Of a DNA stretch of 47,357 nucleotides, positions 1 to 8,249 are shown piece after piece. A program made the position numbers and the translations under genes. This DNA is from Bacteroidota bacterium (GTDB taxonomy: Bacteria; Bacteroidota; Bacteroidia; Bacteroidales; UBA7960), in NCBI GenBank assembly GCA_007693555.1, contig REDJ01000084.1:1-47357 (forward strand), written 5' to 3'. Every line of letters starts with the position of its first letter. Position 1 is the first letter of the stretch. A model generated the notes under the pieces. That model had not been told where the DNA came from and ran no database searches. It saw nothing but the letters and a program-made list of their open reading frames with translations.

Positions 1-441
1 GGTGCAGAAGGTGCAAACCACCAGAATGTAACCTGCGAAACCGAGTTTTATTTTGGTGAAAACAGAGGCAATGTTTGTCATTTTGCAAGAAGTGTAATTG
101 ATGCCGGTGCCGATATTGTTTTTGGTCACGGACCGCATGTAACACGCTCTGTTGAATTGTACAAGGACAGATTTATAGCTTACAGCCTGGGAAATTTCTG
201 CACTTATGCACGTTTCAACCTTCGCGGAGAAAATGGAATTGCTCCGGTTATCAAGGTATTTACAAATAATCAAGGGAAGTTTTTACGTGCAGAGGTTACA
301 CCTATCCGGCAAATTGGACGCGGAGAACCCATTATTGACAGAAACAATGCAGCAATCAGGTCATTACAGCGGCTTACACGGGAAGATTTTCCTGATTCTG
401 AACTGGTTATTACAGATGATGGAATAATTAAGAGAAGGTAA
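1..441 (+). CDS. CapA-family (PGA_cap) protein, C-terminal part
   Basis: Only the last 146 codons are present; the frame is open from the first base of the window, so the gene begins outside it. The segment GHGPHVTRSVELYKDR followed by IAYSLGNF is the typical C-terminal signature of the CapA / poly-gamma-glutamate-synthesis metallophosphatase-like family. In that family the GH.PH histidines sit in the active-site region and YSLGNF closes the fold. Members are linked to capsule or polyglutamate synthesis, but many Bacteroidota copies have no tested role, so the substrate is unknown. The stop codon lies inside a heptanucleotide repeat (see the next entry). The family call is fairly secure; the precise function is not. 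Confidence 0.75.
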   Translation, partial: GAEGANHQNVTCETEFYFGENRGNVCHFARSVIDAGADIVFGHGPHVTRSVELYKDRFIAYSLGNFCTYARFNLRGENGIAPVIKVFTNNQGKFLRAEVTPIRQIGRGEPIIDRNNAAIRSLQRLTREDFPDSELVITDDGIIKRR

Positions 442-468
442 TGGGTGATGGGTAACGGGTAATTGGTA
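434..468 (+). repeat. Heptanucleotide tandem repeat at the CapA stop codon
   Basis: Four imperfect 7-base units with consensus ATGGGTA run from 441 to 468 (ATGGGTG, ATGGGTA, ACGGGTA, ATTGGTA), preceded by a related GAAGGTA. The gene's TAA stop (439-441) is made where the array begins. The same consensus, in the same orientation relative to the gene, recurs at the 3' end of uvrA (40732-40759). Confidence 0.7.
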
Positions 469-473
469 ATTTG

Positions 474-595
474 TATTGAATAATTCCTAGTGAGAAGTTA
501 AGAACAACCTAAAAACTTACAACCTATCAATCACGAATTGCAAATGCTCTCGGGATTTGCTATCGCTCAACTAATCAACAATAAACCGGGGAATT
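474..595. other. Intergenic stretch between convergent genes
   Basis: About 120 bases lie between the end of the CapA-like gene and the end of the M23 peptidase gene, which converge. I see no open frame, clear hairpin with a T-run, or RNA gene here. Confidence 0.5.
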
Positions 596-1564
596 TTAAG
601 AAAGCGACTGGTTAACTCTTGAAGCTACTTCAATGATATATTCAAATTCTTCAGGAGTTAAATCATTAAAGAAGTAATTAATCGGATTTACTTTAACACC
701 GTGCCTGATTACCTCGTAATGCAGGTGAGGAGCAGTTGAAACTCCGGTATTACCCACAAAGCCGATAATTTCACCTCTTCTCACTTCCTGACCTACACGT
801 ACATTAAATCTGCTCAGGTGAGCATATAAAGTTTCGTAACCATAACCGTGATCAATTACGACCATGAGACCATATCCGTGCCTGTTCCTTTCAACTGTAG
901 TAACTACACCATTACCCGGCGCATAAACAGGTGTGCCGGTTGGAGCTGTAAAATCTACACCCGTGTGGGGTCTTAAAGTTTTATATATGGGGTGAATTCT
1001 TGGTCCGAATCCGGAAACAAGTCTTTGAGTTCCCTTTTCAATGGGTACAATTGCCGGTATGGAAGCAAGCATATCGGCCTTATCCTTGGCCATTGCAAAA
1101 ACCTCATCATAAGAAACGGATTGCACATATAATCTTCGGGAAAGCTGGTCAAATCGTTCTTTCGTAGATGAAATTATCTTACCGTACTCAAACCCTTCAA
1201 ACTGCTCATAGCGATCTACTCCTCCAAATCCCGCCTCTCTTACACTGCGTGGCAAAGGCTCTGCCTCAAATATTACCCTGTAAATCTGGTCATCGCGAAT
1301 CTCAATGTCTTTAACAACATTGAAAAGAAAATCCAAATCATCGTTTAGTAACTGGTAATTTACTTTTAGCTGTTCAATTTCACGTTGCAGAATTTTCTCT
1401 TTGGGAGAATCAAAAAAGGTAAAACCTATAATAAGTACAATTACCGTGAAAACCATACCCGACAAAACAACTCTTAAAAATCTTTTGGCTTTGTCCCAGT
1501 AACCTTCTCTTACAGGTTCTACAGCCAGAGATTTGGTGTTGAATTGGTATTTGATTTTTGTCAT
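596..1564 (-). CDS. M23-family (LytM) cell-wall endopeptidase, membrane anchored
   Basis: A 322-residue protein predicted to cut peptidoglycan peptide bridges on the outer side of the inner membrane. Residues about 30-50 form one hydrophobic anchor (VVLSGMVFTVIVLIIGF), followed by a charged, probably coiled region of about 130 residues. The C-terminal half is a LytM domain. RPHTGVDF at about residue 198 gives the first zinc histidine and the aspartate, and HLHYE at about residue 280 gives the HxH ligands, so the active site looks intact. It is transcribed divergently from alaS, an arrangement I recall as common in Bacteroidetes. In some relatives the coiled region activates amidases instead of the protein cutting itself, but the intact zinc set argues for a working enzyme. 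Confidence 0.88.
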   Translation of the reverse strand: MTKIKYQFNTKSLAVEPVREGYWDKAKRFLRVVLSGMVFTVIVLIIGFTFFDSPKEKILQREIEQLKVNYQLLNDDLDFLFNVVKDIEIRDDQIYRVIFEAEPLPRSVREAGFGGVDRYEQFEGFEYGKIISSTKERFDQLSRRLYVQSVSYDEVFAMAKDKADMLASIPAIVPIEKGTQRLVSGFGPRIHPIYKTLRPHTGVDFTAPTGTPVYAPGNGVVTTVERNRHGYGLMVVIDHGYGYETLYAHLSRFNVRVGQEVRRGEIIGFVGNTGVSTAPHLHYEVIRHGVKVNPINYFFNDLTPEEFEYIIEVASRVNQSLS

Positions 1565-1659
1565 ATTATTTTCTTGTCCCGATTAAAAAAATGCCAATTT
1601 GAAATTTCCCTTTAACGCACTAATTATCCATTATTTAAGGCATCACATATAAGAAGTTA

Positions 1660-1688
1660 CAAAACTAAGTAAAATTAATTTAATTTTG
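1660..1688. promoter_or_regulatory. Possible divergent -7 promoter elements for alaS and the M23 gene
   Basis: TAATTTTG at 1681-1688 on the plus strand fits the Bacteroidota -7 consensus TAnnTTTG and would give alaS a leader of about 50 bases. CAAAACTA at 1660-1667 is the same motif on the minus strand (TAGTTTTG), facing the M23 gene. I do not see convincing -33 TTG elements for either, so this rests on the -7 motif only. Confidence 0.35.
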
Positions 1689-1744
1689 TCAGTGATTTTA
1701 CGAAAAAAAAATCAATAAAACACCTAAAAACAAGCTCATTTTCA

Positions 1745-4366
1745 ATGAACTCCATCTCAATAAGACAAACATTTTTTGACTTCTTTGAATCCAAAAGCCA
1801 CTTTATAGAAAAATCTGCCCCAATGGTCGTAAAAAACGACCCCACCTTGATGTTTACAAATGCCGGCATGAACCAGTTTAAGGATATTTTCCTTGGAAAC
1901 TCGCCGGCAAAAAATCCCAGAGTGGCAAATACCCAAAAATGTTTGAGAGTTTCAGGCAAGCATAACGACCTGGAAGAAGTAGGGCATGATACCTATCATC
2001 ACACAATGTTTGAAATGCTTGGAAACTGGAGTTTTGGCGATTACTTTAAGAAGGAAGCAATCGCATGGGCATGGGAGTTGTTAACCGAAGTTTACAAAAT
2101 TGACAGCAAAAGTCTTTATGTTACGGTTTTTGAAGGCTCACGTGAAGAAAATCTTGAACCCGATGATGAAGCACGCGAATACTGGAAGCAATTTGTTCCT
2201 GAAGAGCGCATTCTGTATGGTTCAAAAAAAGATAATTTCTGGGAAATGGGTGATACCGGTCCCTGCGGTCCCTGTTCTGAAATTCATGTGGATATCAGGA
2301 GCTACGAGGAAAAAAACAAAATCCCCGGTCAGCAACTTGTAAATACAGACCATCCACTGGTAATTGAAATCTGGAACCTGGTTTTCATCCAGTTCAACCG
2401 GCTTTCCAATGGTTCACTTCAGCCATTGAAAGCAAAGCACGTTGACACCGGCATGGGATTCGAGAGACTTTGCATGGTTTTGCAGGGAAAACTTTCCAAT
2501 TACGATACAGATATTTTCCAGCCATACATAAGAAAGCTTTCTGAACTTACCGGTAAAACATACGGTAAGAATGAAGAAGCAGATATAGCTATGCGCGTGA
2601 TAAGTGACCACTTGCGCGCTGTATCCTTTGCCATTGCCGATGGAGAACTTCCGTCGAACAACAAGGCAGGATATGTTATTCGAAGAATACTTAGGCGTGC
2701 TGTGAGATACGGGTATACCTTCCTGGATTTCAGAGAACCTTTCATACATGAACTGGTGCCTGTAATGGTTGAAAATATGGGTGCATTTTTTCCGGAACTT
2801 CCGGCACAGAAAGAGCTCATCATGCGTGTTATTGCGGAAGAAGAAGGTACATTTTTAAAAACACTTGCCACGGGTATTACCAAATTTGAAAATTATATCC
2901 GCAACAACCCGGAAAATAAAATCATCGAAGGTAGTTTCGCTTTCGAGCTATTTGATACATATGGTTTTCCTGTTGACCTGACCCAACTAATGGCCCGGGA
3001 AAAAGGGTTTACGGTGGACATGCAGGGTTTTGAAAGCGGAATGAAGCAACAGAAAGAAAGAAGCCGTGCTGCAGCTACGATGGAAACCCAGGATTGGATA
3101 GAGCTCAATCCCGGCAACATGGAAACCATTTTTCTGGGATATGAAAGTCTGCAGGCTGAAGTAAAACCTTTGAGATACAGAAAAGTAACATCAAAGGGCA
3201 AAACTTTCTATCAGCTGGTGCTGGACAAAACACCCTTTTATGCTGAATCCGGCGGACAGGTGGGCGACAGGGGAACATTAAAATCGGGAGAAATAACCCT
3301 CAGAATTCTGGATACGCAAAAGGAAAACAATCTGTCTGTTCACATCGTGGATAAAATCCCCGGACAATGGCCTGATAGTTTCATTGCAACGGTTGATGAA
3401 AACAAACGTAAGCTGACGGAAAATAATCACAGCGCTACACATCTGATGCACTCAGCTTTGAGAAAGGTTTTGGGCACTCATGTTCAGCAAAAAGGTTCGC
3501 TGGTTGACGAGAAACGCCTGCGTTTCGATTTTTCGCATTTTGCGAAAGTAACACCTGAGGAGATTGAAAAGATTGAGCAACTTGTTAATGAGCGCATCAG
3601 GGCCAACATTCAGCAGGAAGAACACCGTGAGCTCAGTATGGAGGATGCGCAGCAAATGGGAGCTATTGCCCTTTTTGGTGAAAAGTATGGCGAAAAAGTG
3701 AGAGTTATCGCTTTTGACAAGGATTACTCTGCCGAGCTTTGCGGGGGTACTCATGTGCATTCAACCGGTCAGATAGGTTTATTCAAAATAGTTTCAGAAG
3801 GTGCTATTGCAGCCGGTATCAGAAGAATTGAAGCTGTTACAGGCAGGGTGGCTGAAGATTTTGTAAACGGTAAAATTCACACCCTGAATCAGGTTCGTGA
3901 AATATTGAAAAACCCGAAGGATATTGTCAAAGCATTGCAACAATTGCAGGATGAGAATGAAACTCTAAATAAGCAAATCCACCAACTGCAAAAGGCCCAG
4001 GCAGGAAGTATGATTGATAAACTCAAATCCAGGGTACAAAAAATTGGTAATCTCAATTTTATAACTGTAAAGCTGGGAATTGACCCGCAAATGGCAAAAG
4101 ATCTGGCATTTGAAATGAAGAAGCAGATGGATAATCTGTTTTTGGTTATCGGTCATCATGCTGATGGCAAAGCAGGAATTACGCTTATGATTTCAGATAA
4201 CCTGGTAAATGAGAAACAATTTCACGCCGGTAATATTATCAGAGAGCTGGCAAGCGAAATTGAGGGCGGAGGAGGCGGACAACCTCATTTTGCTACCGCC
4301 GGTGGAAAAAATGTGGATGGATTGGATAAAGCAATTGAAAAAGCTATTGAATTTGTAAAAAAATAA
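1745..4366 (+). CDS. alaS: Alanyl-tRNA synthetase
   Basis: An 873-residue cytoplasmic enzyme that charges tRNA-Ala, matching the usual bacterial length of about 870. The N-terminus (SIRQTFFDFFESKSH, then TLMFTNAGMNQFKD) is the class II catalytic core. The editing domain shows HSATHLMHSAL near residue 561 and CGGTHV near residue 665, together giving the HxxxH and CxxxH zinc site. The C-terminal DHHA1 domain carries the glycine-rich GGGGGQPHFATAGG near residue 840. The ATG at 1745 aligns with the family N-terminus. A hairpin terminator follows 15 bases after the stop, so the gene is probably a single transcription unit. Confidence 0.98.
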   Translation: MNSISIRQTFFDFFESKSHFIEKSAPMVVKNDPTLMFTNAGMNQFKDIFLGNSPAKNPRVANTQKCLRVSGKHNDLEEVGHDTYHHTMFEMLGNWSFGDYFKKEAIAWAWELLTEVYKIDSKSLYVTVFEGSREENLEPDDEAREYWKQFVPEERILYGSKKDNFWEMGDTGPCGPCSEIHVDIRSYEEKNKIPGQQLVNTDHPLVIEIWNLVFIQFNRLSNGSLQPLKAKHVDTGMGFERLCMVLQGKLSNYDTDIFQPYIRKLSELTGKTYGKNEEADIAMRVISDHLRAVSFAIADGELPSNNKAGYVIRRILRRAVRYGYTFLDFREPFIHELVPVMVENMGAFFPELPAQKELIMRVIAEEEGTFLKTLATGITKFENYIRNNPENKIIEGSFAFELFDTYGFPVDLTQLMAREKGFTVDMQGFESGMKQQKERSRAAATMETQDWIELNPGNMETIFLGYESLQAEVKPLRYRKVTSKGKTFYQLVLDKTPFYAESGGQVGDRGTLKSGEITLRILDTQKENNLSVHIVDKIPGQWPDSFIATVDENKRKLTENNHSATHLMHSALRKVLGTHVQQKGSLVDEKRLRFDFSHFAKVTPEEIEKIEQLVNERIRANIQQEEHRELSMEDAQQMGAIALFGEKYGEKVRVIAFDKDYSAELCGGTHVHSTGQIGLFKIVSEGAIAAGIRRIEAVTGRVAEDFVNGKIHTLNQVREILKNPKDIVKALQQLQDENETLNKQIHQLQKAQAGSMIDKLKSRVQKIGNLNFITVKLGIDPQMAKDLAFEMKKQMDNLFLVIGHHADGKAGITLMISDNLVNEKQFHAGNIIRELASEIEGGGGGQPHFATAGGKNVDGLDKAIEKAIEFVKK

Positions 4367-4380
4367 TCTTGTAATCAACA

Positions 4381-4420
4381 AAAGACGCTTTCCGACATAA
4401 AAAGAAATTGCGTCTTTTTT
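4381..4420 (+). terminator. Rho-independent terminator after alaS
   Basis: AAAGACGC (4381-4388) pairs with GCGTCTTT (4410-4417), and the T-run continues to 4420. The loop is long (21 bases) but the stem and T-tract are clear. Confidence 0.7.
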
Positions 4421-4451
4421 AGTCAAACTATTTCAAACCAAAAAAAGACAA

Positions 4452-6380
4452 ATGAACGCTAAAAGATTACTTACTGAGATTCCCGCGGCACGCTGGGGAG
4501 TATTGATTCTGGCAAGTTTCATTATGGCAACCAACTATTACTTTTATGATTTGCTGGCACCTATTCAGGACCTTGTACGTATAAATCTTGGGTTTTCAGC
4601 AACCGACTTCGGGCTGGTTATGTCTGCCTATGCTTTCCCGAATGTGTTTCTTGCAATGGCAATTGTAGGTGGTATTATCCTTGACCGTATTGGTATCCGA
4701 ATTACCGGTTTCTCTTTTATTTTTCTGATGAGCATTGGAGGAGCGCTTACAGCTTATGCTGCATCAGCCACATTTCTGGAAGGAGGATTTGGTTATAATT
4801 TCATGAACTCATTTCTTACAGCATATTCTCCCCAACTCAAACTCATGATTTTCGGTTTCTTCCTTTTTGGATTAGGAGCTGAAACAAGCATTGTAGTATT
4901 GTCTAAAATCATTGTTAAATGGTTTAAAGGCAAGGAGATAGCATTGGCTTTGGGTTTGAATCTTGCCATTGGCCGTTTGGGTGCCGCACTGGCCTTTACC
5001 CTTACACCCAGGCTTGCCCAACCCGAATGGACTACGGGTATTTATTTCGGAGTATTATTGCTGTGGATAGGTTTACTTGGTTTTGTTATCTACATGCTCA
5101 TTGATACCAAAGTAGACAGACAAGTGAGTATAGACCTTAAGGATCCGGAGGACGAATTTAAACTCAAAGATTTGGGAGATCTTGTAACCAATCGCTCAGT
5201 AATTTTCATCACATTACTTTGTGTTACCTTTTATTCGGCTGTATTCCCATTTCTGAAGTTTGCCCCCGACCTGCTGATGAACAAATTTGCCATGCCACGA
5301 CAGATGGCCGGGGATGTTACTTCGTATCTTATGTATGGGACCATATTGCTTACTCCCTTGTTTGGCTGGTATGCCGATAACAAGGGAAAAAGTGCTACAT
5401 TGATGTACCTGGGTTCGGCGCTATTGATTGTTGCGCATCTGATGTTTGCACTAACCTATCTGGAACCGCGGATTCCTATTGTGCTGCTGGGGATTGCATT
5501 TTCGCTTGTTCCTGCGGCAATGTGGCCGGCAGTTACCAAGATAGTACCTACTGCCAAACTGGGTACCGCCTATGGTTTTATGTTTTCGGTTCAGAACATC
5601 GGATTGTTCGTATTCCCATACCTGATTGGCTGGGTAGTTGATACATCCAACCCACATTACCGCGCTGCTATAAATGCGGAAGAATTTGCTGTCATTCAGC
5701 AGGATGATATGGTGTATAACGGAAGTTATCTCGACAGAAAGGGCCAGCCTGTTACCAATAAGGATATTCTTGTCAATGCTGTTATATTCGAAGATGTGAT
5801 AAGCGGAAGAATTATCTGGAATGAAAGTCACCAGGTAACAACCGATGAGCAGGGAAAATTTGATATTGAGTTAGGTAATCCTGAAACTTTCCTGAATGTA
5901 GACTTTACAAGACTAAATCCTGATGTGAATTACCATGCAGAACTCATAAAAACCAAAAAGAAAGATGCAGACATTGTTGTGTTTGAAGGAGACTTTAGCC
6001 TCGACGAGAATCAGGCTTTTGTATCTGTCCTGAGAGATGATAATGAAGTTCTGGAAAGAGGCAGGTATCGTGGTATTGTTAAATTATTCGATCCCGAAGG
6101 ACAACTGGTATGGGAAGAAAGCACCAGATTTTTTGTAGATCGTGCAGGGCAGTTTGAAGTTATAATGGGCCAGGGCAGTGTATTGTATGCAGACCGGTCT
6201 TATTTTGATATAACCAGGGATAGTGTTTCGGCCGAAATAATCAAGCCTCTAAATTATACAAACCCCATGCTGGTATTTTCAGTATTGGGAATATTCGGAC
6301 TTATATTCGCATTTCTGCTAAAACGTGAAGACAAAACATCAGGTTATGGACTGGAGCTCCCAAATAAAATCAAAGAATAA
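4452..6380 (+). CDS. Major facilitator superfamily transporter with large periplasmic insert
   Basis: A 642-residue inner-membrane protein, about 200 residues longer than a normal 12-helix MFS carrier. Eleven hydrophobic segments occupy residues about 15-400, including the TM2-TM3 loop GGIILDRIGIR typical of the superfamily. About 200 polar residues then come before a final helix (LVFSVLGIFGLIFAFLL) near residue 615. The insert therefore lies between TM11 and TM12, a loop that faces the periplasm in MFS proteins. It seems to hold two related beta-rich units: one with VTTDEQGKFDIELG, the other with FVDRAGQFEVIMG. The substrate cannot be told from sequence; nitrate or organic-anion carriers are only guesses. 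It has its own terminator downstream and is probably monocistronic. Confidence 0.85.
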   Translation: MNAKRLLTEIPAARWGVLILASFIMATNYYFYDLLAPIQDLVRINLGFSATDFGLVMSAYAFPNVFLAMAIVGGIILDRIGIRITGFSFIFLMSIGGALTAYAASATFLEGGFGYNFMNSFLTAYSPQLKLMIFGFFLFGLGAETSIVVLSKIIVKWFKGKEIALALGLNLAIGRLGAALAFTLTPRLAQPEWTTGIYFGVLLLWIGLLGFVIYMLIDTKVDRQVSIDLKDPEDEFKLKDLGDLVTNRSVIFITLLCVTFYSAVFPFLKFAPDLLMNKFAMPRQMAGDVTSYLMYGTILLTPLFGWYADNKGKSATLMYLGSALLIVAHLMFALTYLEPRIPIVLLGIAFSLVPAAMWPAVTKIVPTAKLGTAYGFMFSVQNIGLFVFPYLIGWVVDTSNPHYRAAINAEEFAVIQQDDMVYNGSYLDRKGQPVTNKDILVNAVIFEDVISGRIIWNESHQVTTDEQGKFDIELGNPETFLNVDFTRLNPDVNYHAELIKTKKKDADIVVFEGDFSLDENQAFVSVLRDDNEVLERGRYRGIVKLFDPEGQLVWEESTRFFVDRAGQFEVIMGQGSVLYADRSYFDITRDSVSAEIIKPLNYTNPMLVFSVLGIFGLIFAFLLKREDKTSGYGLELPNKIKE

Positions 6381-6421
6381 CCGGGGTTCATAACAATAAA
6401 GAAAAACTGGATTTATAAACC

Positions 6422-6488
6422 AGGCTGTTTTAGAAGTTAATTCAAAAGATAATTTTCAGGGATACTTTTAAAACAGCCTTGTTTTTCT
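6422..6488 (+). terminator. Rho-independent terminator after the MFS gene
   Basis: An 11-bp stem, AGGCTGTTTTA (6422-6432) with TAAAACAGCCT (6469-6479), is followed by a T-rich tail up to about 6487. The loop is 36 bases. Confidence 0.65.
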
Positions 6489-6649
6489 GTTTAATTATTA
6501 CTTCTGACTGCTGAAAATTTCTCAAACATTTTGCTTTTTTAAATGTTTCTTGTACAGTCATTTCAAGCTGGATTAATTGGCTTGGGGGTTTTTTCTGATT
6601 TGTAATTTTTAACCCAGACCAAAAAGCTTACAATGGTAGCAAAAAGTTG

Positions 6650-6657
6650 TAATTTTG
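6650..6657 (+). promoter_or_regulatory. Candidate -7 promoter element for the men cluster
   Basis: TAATTTTG fits the Bacteroidota TAnnTTTG element. Transcription would start about 10-15 bases ahead of the menI start codon at 6679. A -33 element is not obvious. The terminator at 6422-6488 makes a new promoter here likely. The rest of 6489-6649 shows nothing recognisable. Confidence 0.4.
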
Positions 6658-6678
6658 TCTTTATAAATATGCTGATAT

Positions 6679-7086
6679 ATGACATTAACCCGGGAATTGA
6701 ACGAATTATGCAGAAAAACACTGGTTGAACACCTGGGAATTGAGTTTACCGAATCAGGTGAAGATTATCTGAAAGCAAAAATGCCAGTCGATAGCCGTAC
6801 TGTACAACCCATGAGGATATTGCATGGTGGTGCAAGTCTTGCTCTTGCCGAAACCCTGGGCAGCGCAGGTTCATTTGCAATGATTGACAAAACCCGCTTT
6901 AATGTGGTAGGGATGCAAATGAATGCAAATCATATTGGTGCCGTTTCCGGTGGTTATGTTTACGGTCATGCTACACTCTTACACAAGGGAACCCGCACCC
7001 ATGTTTGGGACATTGTTATTAAAGCAGAGGACGGAAAAAAAATATCAGTATGCAGATTAACCAACATGCTTGTTGAAAAAACGTAA
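6679..7086 (+). CDS. menI: 1,4-dihydroxy-2-naphthoyl-CoA thioesterase (hotdog fold)
   Basis: A 135-residue cytosolic hotdog-fold protein predicted to hydrolyse DHNA-CoA to DHNA, the step between MenB and MenA. It resembles E. coli YdiI/MenI along its length: MPVDSRTVQP, then LHGGASLALAETLGS, then a late R-x-T-H-V-W segment. The glutamate in LAETLGS matches the catalytic Glu63 of YdiI. Its position as first gene of the men cluster supports the assignment over a general PaaI-type thioesterase. The start at 6679 follows a good -7 element, and menF begins 5 bases after its stop. Confidence 0.85.
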   Translation: MTLTRELNELCRKTLVEHLGIEFTESGEDYLKAKMPVDSRTVQPMRILHGGASLALAETLGSAGSFAMIDKTRFNVVGMQMNANHIGAVSGGYVYGHATLLHKGTRTHVWDIVIKAEDGKKISVCRLTNMLVEKT

Positions 7087-7091
7087 GCAGG

Positions 7092-8249
7092 ATGCAAACA
7101 ACAATATCTGAAACCATTACACTGGAAAAAATTCACCGGTTGGCCCTTGATAACCGGATAGCTTTTGCATCCTATAAGCTACCCTATGAAAAAGAAGTAA
7201 CCACCATTTTGCAATGGAAGACACAACCCGCAAGTTTTACAGATATATTGTCAATTGAAAAAAAATCAGGCTTTCTATTTGCCCCTTTTGATACAGAGGA
7301 GTCTCATTCCATTCGGCTGATTCAACCCGAACTCGTTATGAAAGGAGATAAATTTGCAGAGCCGGATTTTTATCGTTATCCTCAAGAATCGGAAAGGATT
7401 TTTGAAAAGAAAAATATTCCAGGGGGCCCAATTAAAAAGCATGCTTCAAAAAAGGAAGAATACATGCTTCAGGTTGATGAGTTACGCAAAATGATAGGGG
7501 AAAGCACTCTTGACAAACTGGTACTATCGCGCATCAGCTATGATAACAGACCAGAGGATTTTAACCCTACTTTGTTTTTTTGCAAATTGCAGCAATCATA
7601 CCCTGATGCATTTGTTTTTATGATTTACATTGCCGATACCGGCTTATGGTTCGGAGCCAGCCCTGAGCCTCTTCTTATTAAAAAAGACCAGAAAATATTA
7701 ACGGTTTCTCTGGCAGGTACTCGTGTCTTCGATTCCGATAAGACAAATGAACCCTGGGGACAAAAAGAATTGAACGAACAAAACATTGTTACAGAATATA
7801 TAGATAGAATCATTAAAAAATTTGGCATAAAAGACTATCTCAAGGAGGGCCCGGTATCCCAAAAAGCAGGTATGGTAGAGCATCTTAGAACAATCTTCAC
7901 AATCGACAACAATATATCTGATAAACTCCTGCTTCCTTTTATTAAAGAATTACATCCCACACCTTCTGTGTGTGGTTTGCCCAAAGAAATGGCATTGAAA
8001 ATCATAAAAGGAATAGAAAAATATGATCGTGAATATTACACCGGCTTTCTGGGTCCGGTCAACTTTGAGGAGCAGTGGCAACTTTACGTAAATCTTCGAA
8101 GCATGAAAGCGGAACAGGAACACCTGGTCTATTATCTGGGTGCAGGAATAACTTCAGATTCTGATCCTTTGAAAGAGTGGGAAGAAACCTGCAATAAAAA
8201 AAACACGCTGCAGAGCATCGTGGAATCTTTAAACAGCAAAGAATCATGA
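7092..8249 (+). CDS. menF: Isochorismate synthase
   Basis: A 385-residue enzyme converting chorismate to isochorismate, the entry to menaquinone synthesis. Family motifs seen are the SLAGTRVF segment near residue 210, HPTPSVCGLPKE near residue 295 and EYYTGFLGPVN near residue 315, which form the magnesium and chorismate pocket. The length is normal for a MenF/EntC/DhbC enzyme, and the men neighbours point to MenF over a siderophore enzyme. The last four bases (ATGA) overlap the menD start, suggesting translational coupling. Confidence 0.93.
   Translation: MQTTISETITLEKIHRLALDNRIAFASYKLPYEKEVTTILQWKTQPASFTDILSIEKKSGFLFAPFDTEESHSIRLIQPELVMKGDKFAEPDFYRYPQESERIFEKKNIPGGPIKKHASKKEEYMLQVDELRKMIGESTLDKLVLSRISYDNRPEDFNPTLFFCKLQQSYPDAFVFMIYIADTGLWFGASPEPLLIKKDQKILTVSLAGTRVFDSDKTNEPWGQKELNEQNIVTEYIDRIIKKFGIKDYLKEGPVSQKAGMVEHLRTIFTIDNNISDKLLLPFIKELHPTPSVCGLPKEMALKIIKGIEKYDREYYTGFLGPVNFEEQWQLYVNLRSMKAEQEHLVYYLGAGITSDSDPLKEWEETCNKKNTLQSIVESLNSKES

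Noticed and set aside
1675-1959. A 94-codon minus-strand open frame over the alaS start
   Set aside because: It lies antisense to alaS and has no recognisable features, so it is taken as a shadow.
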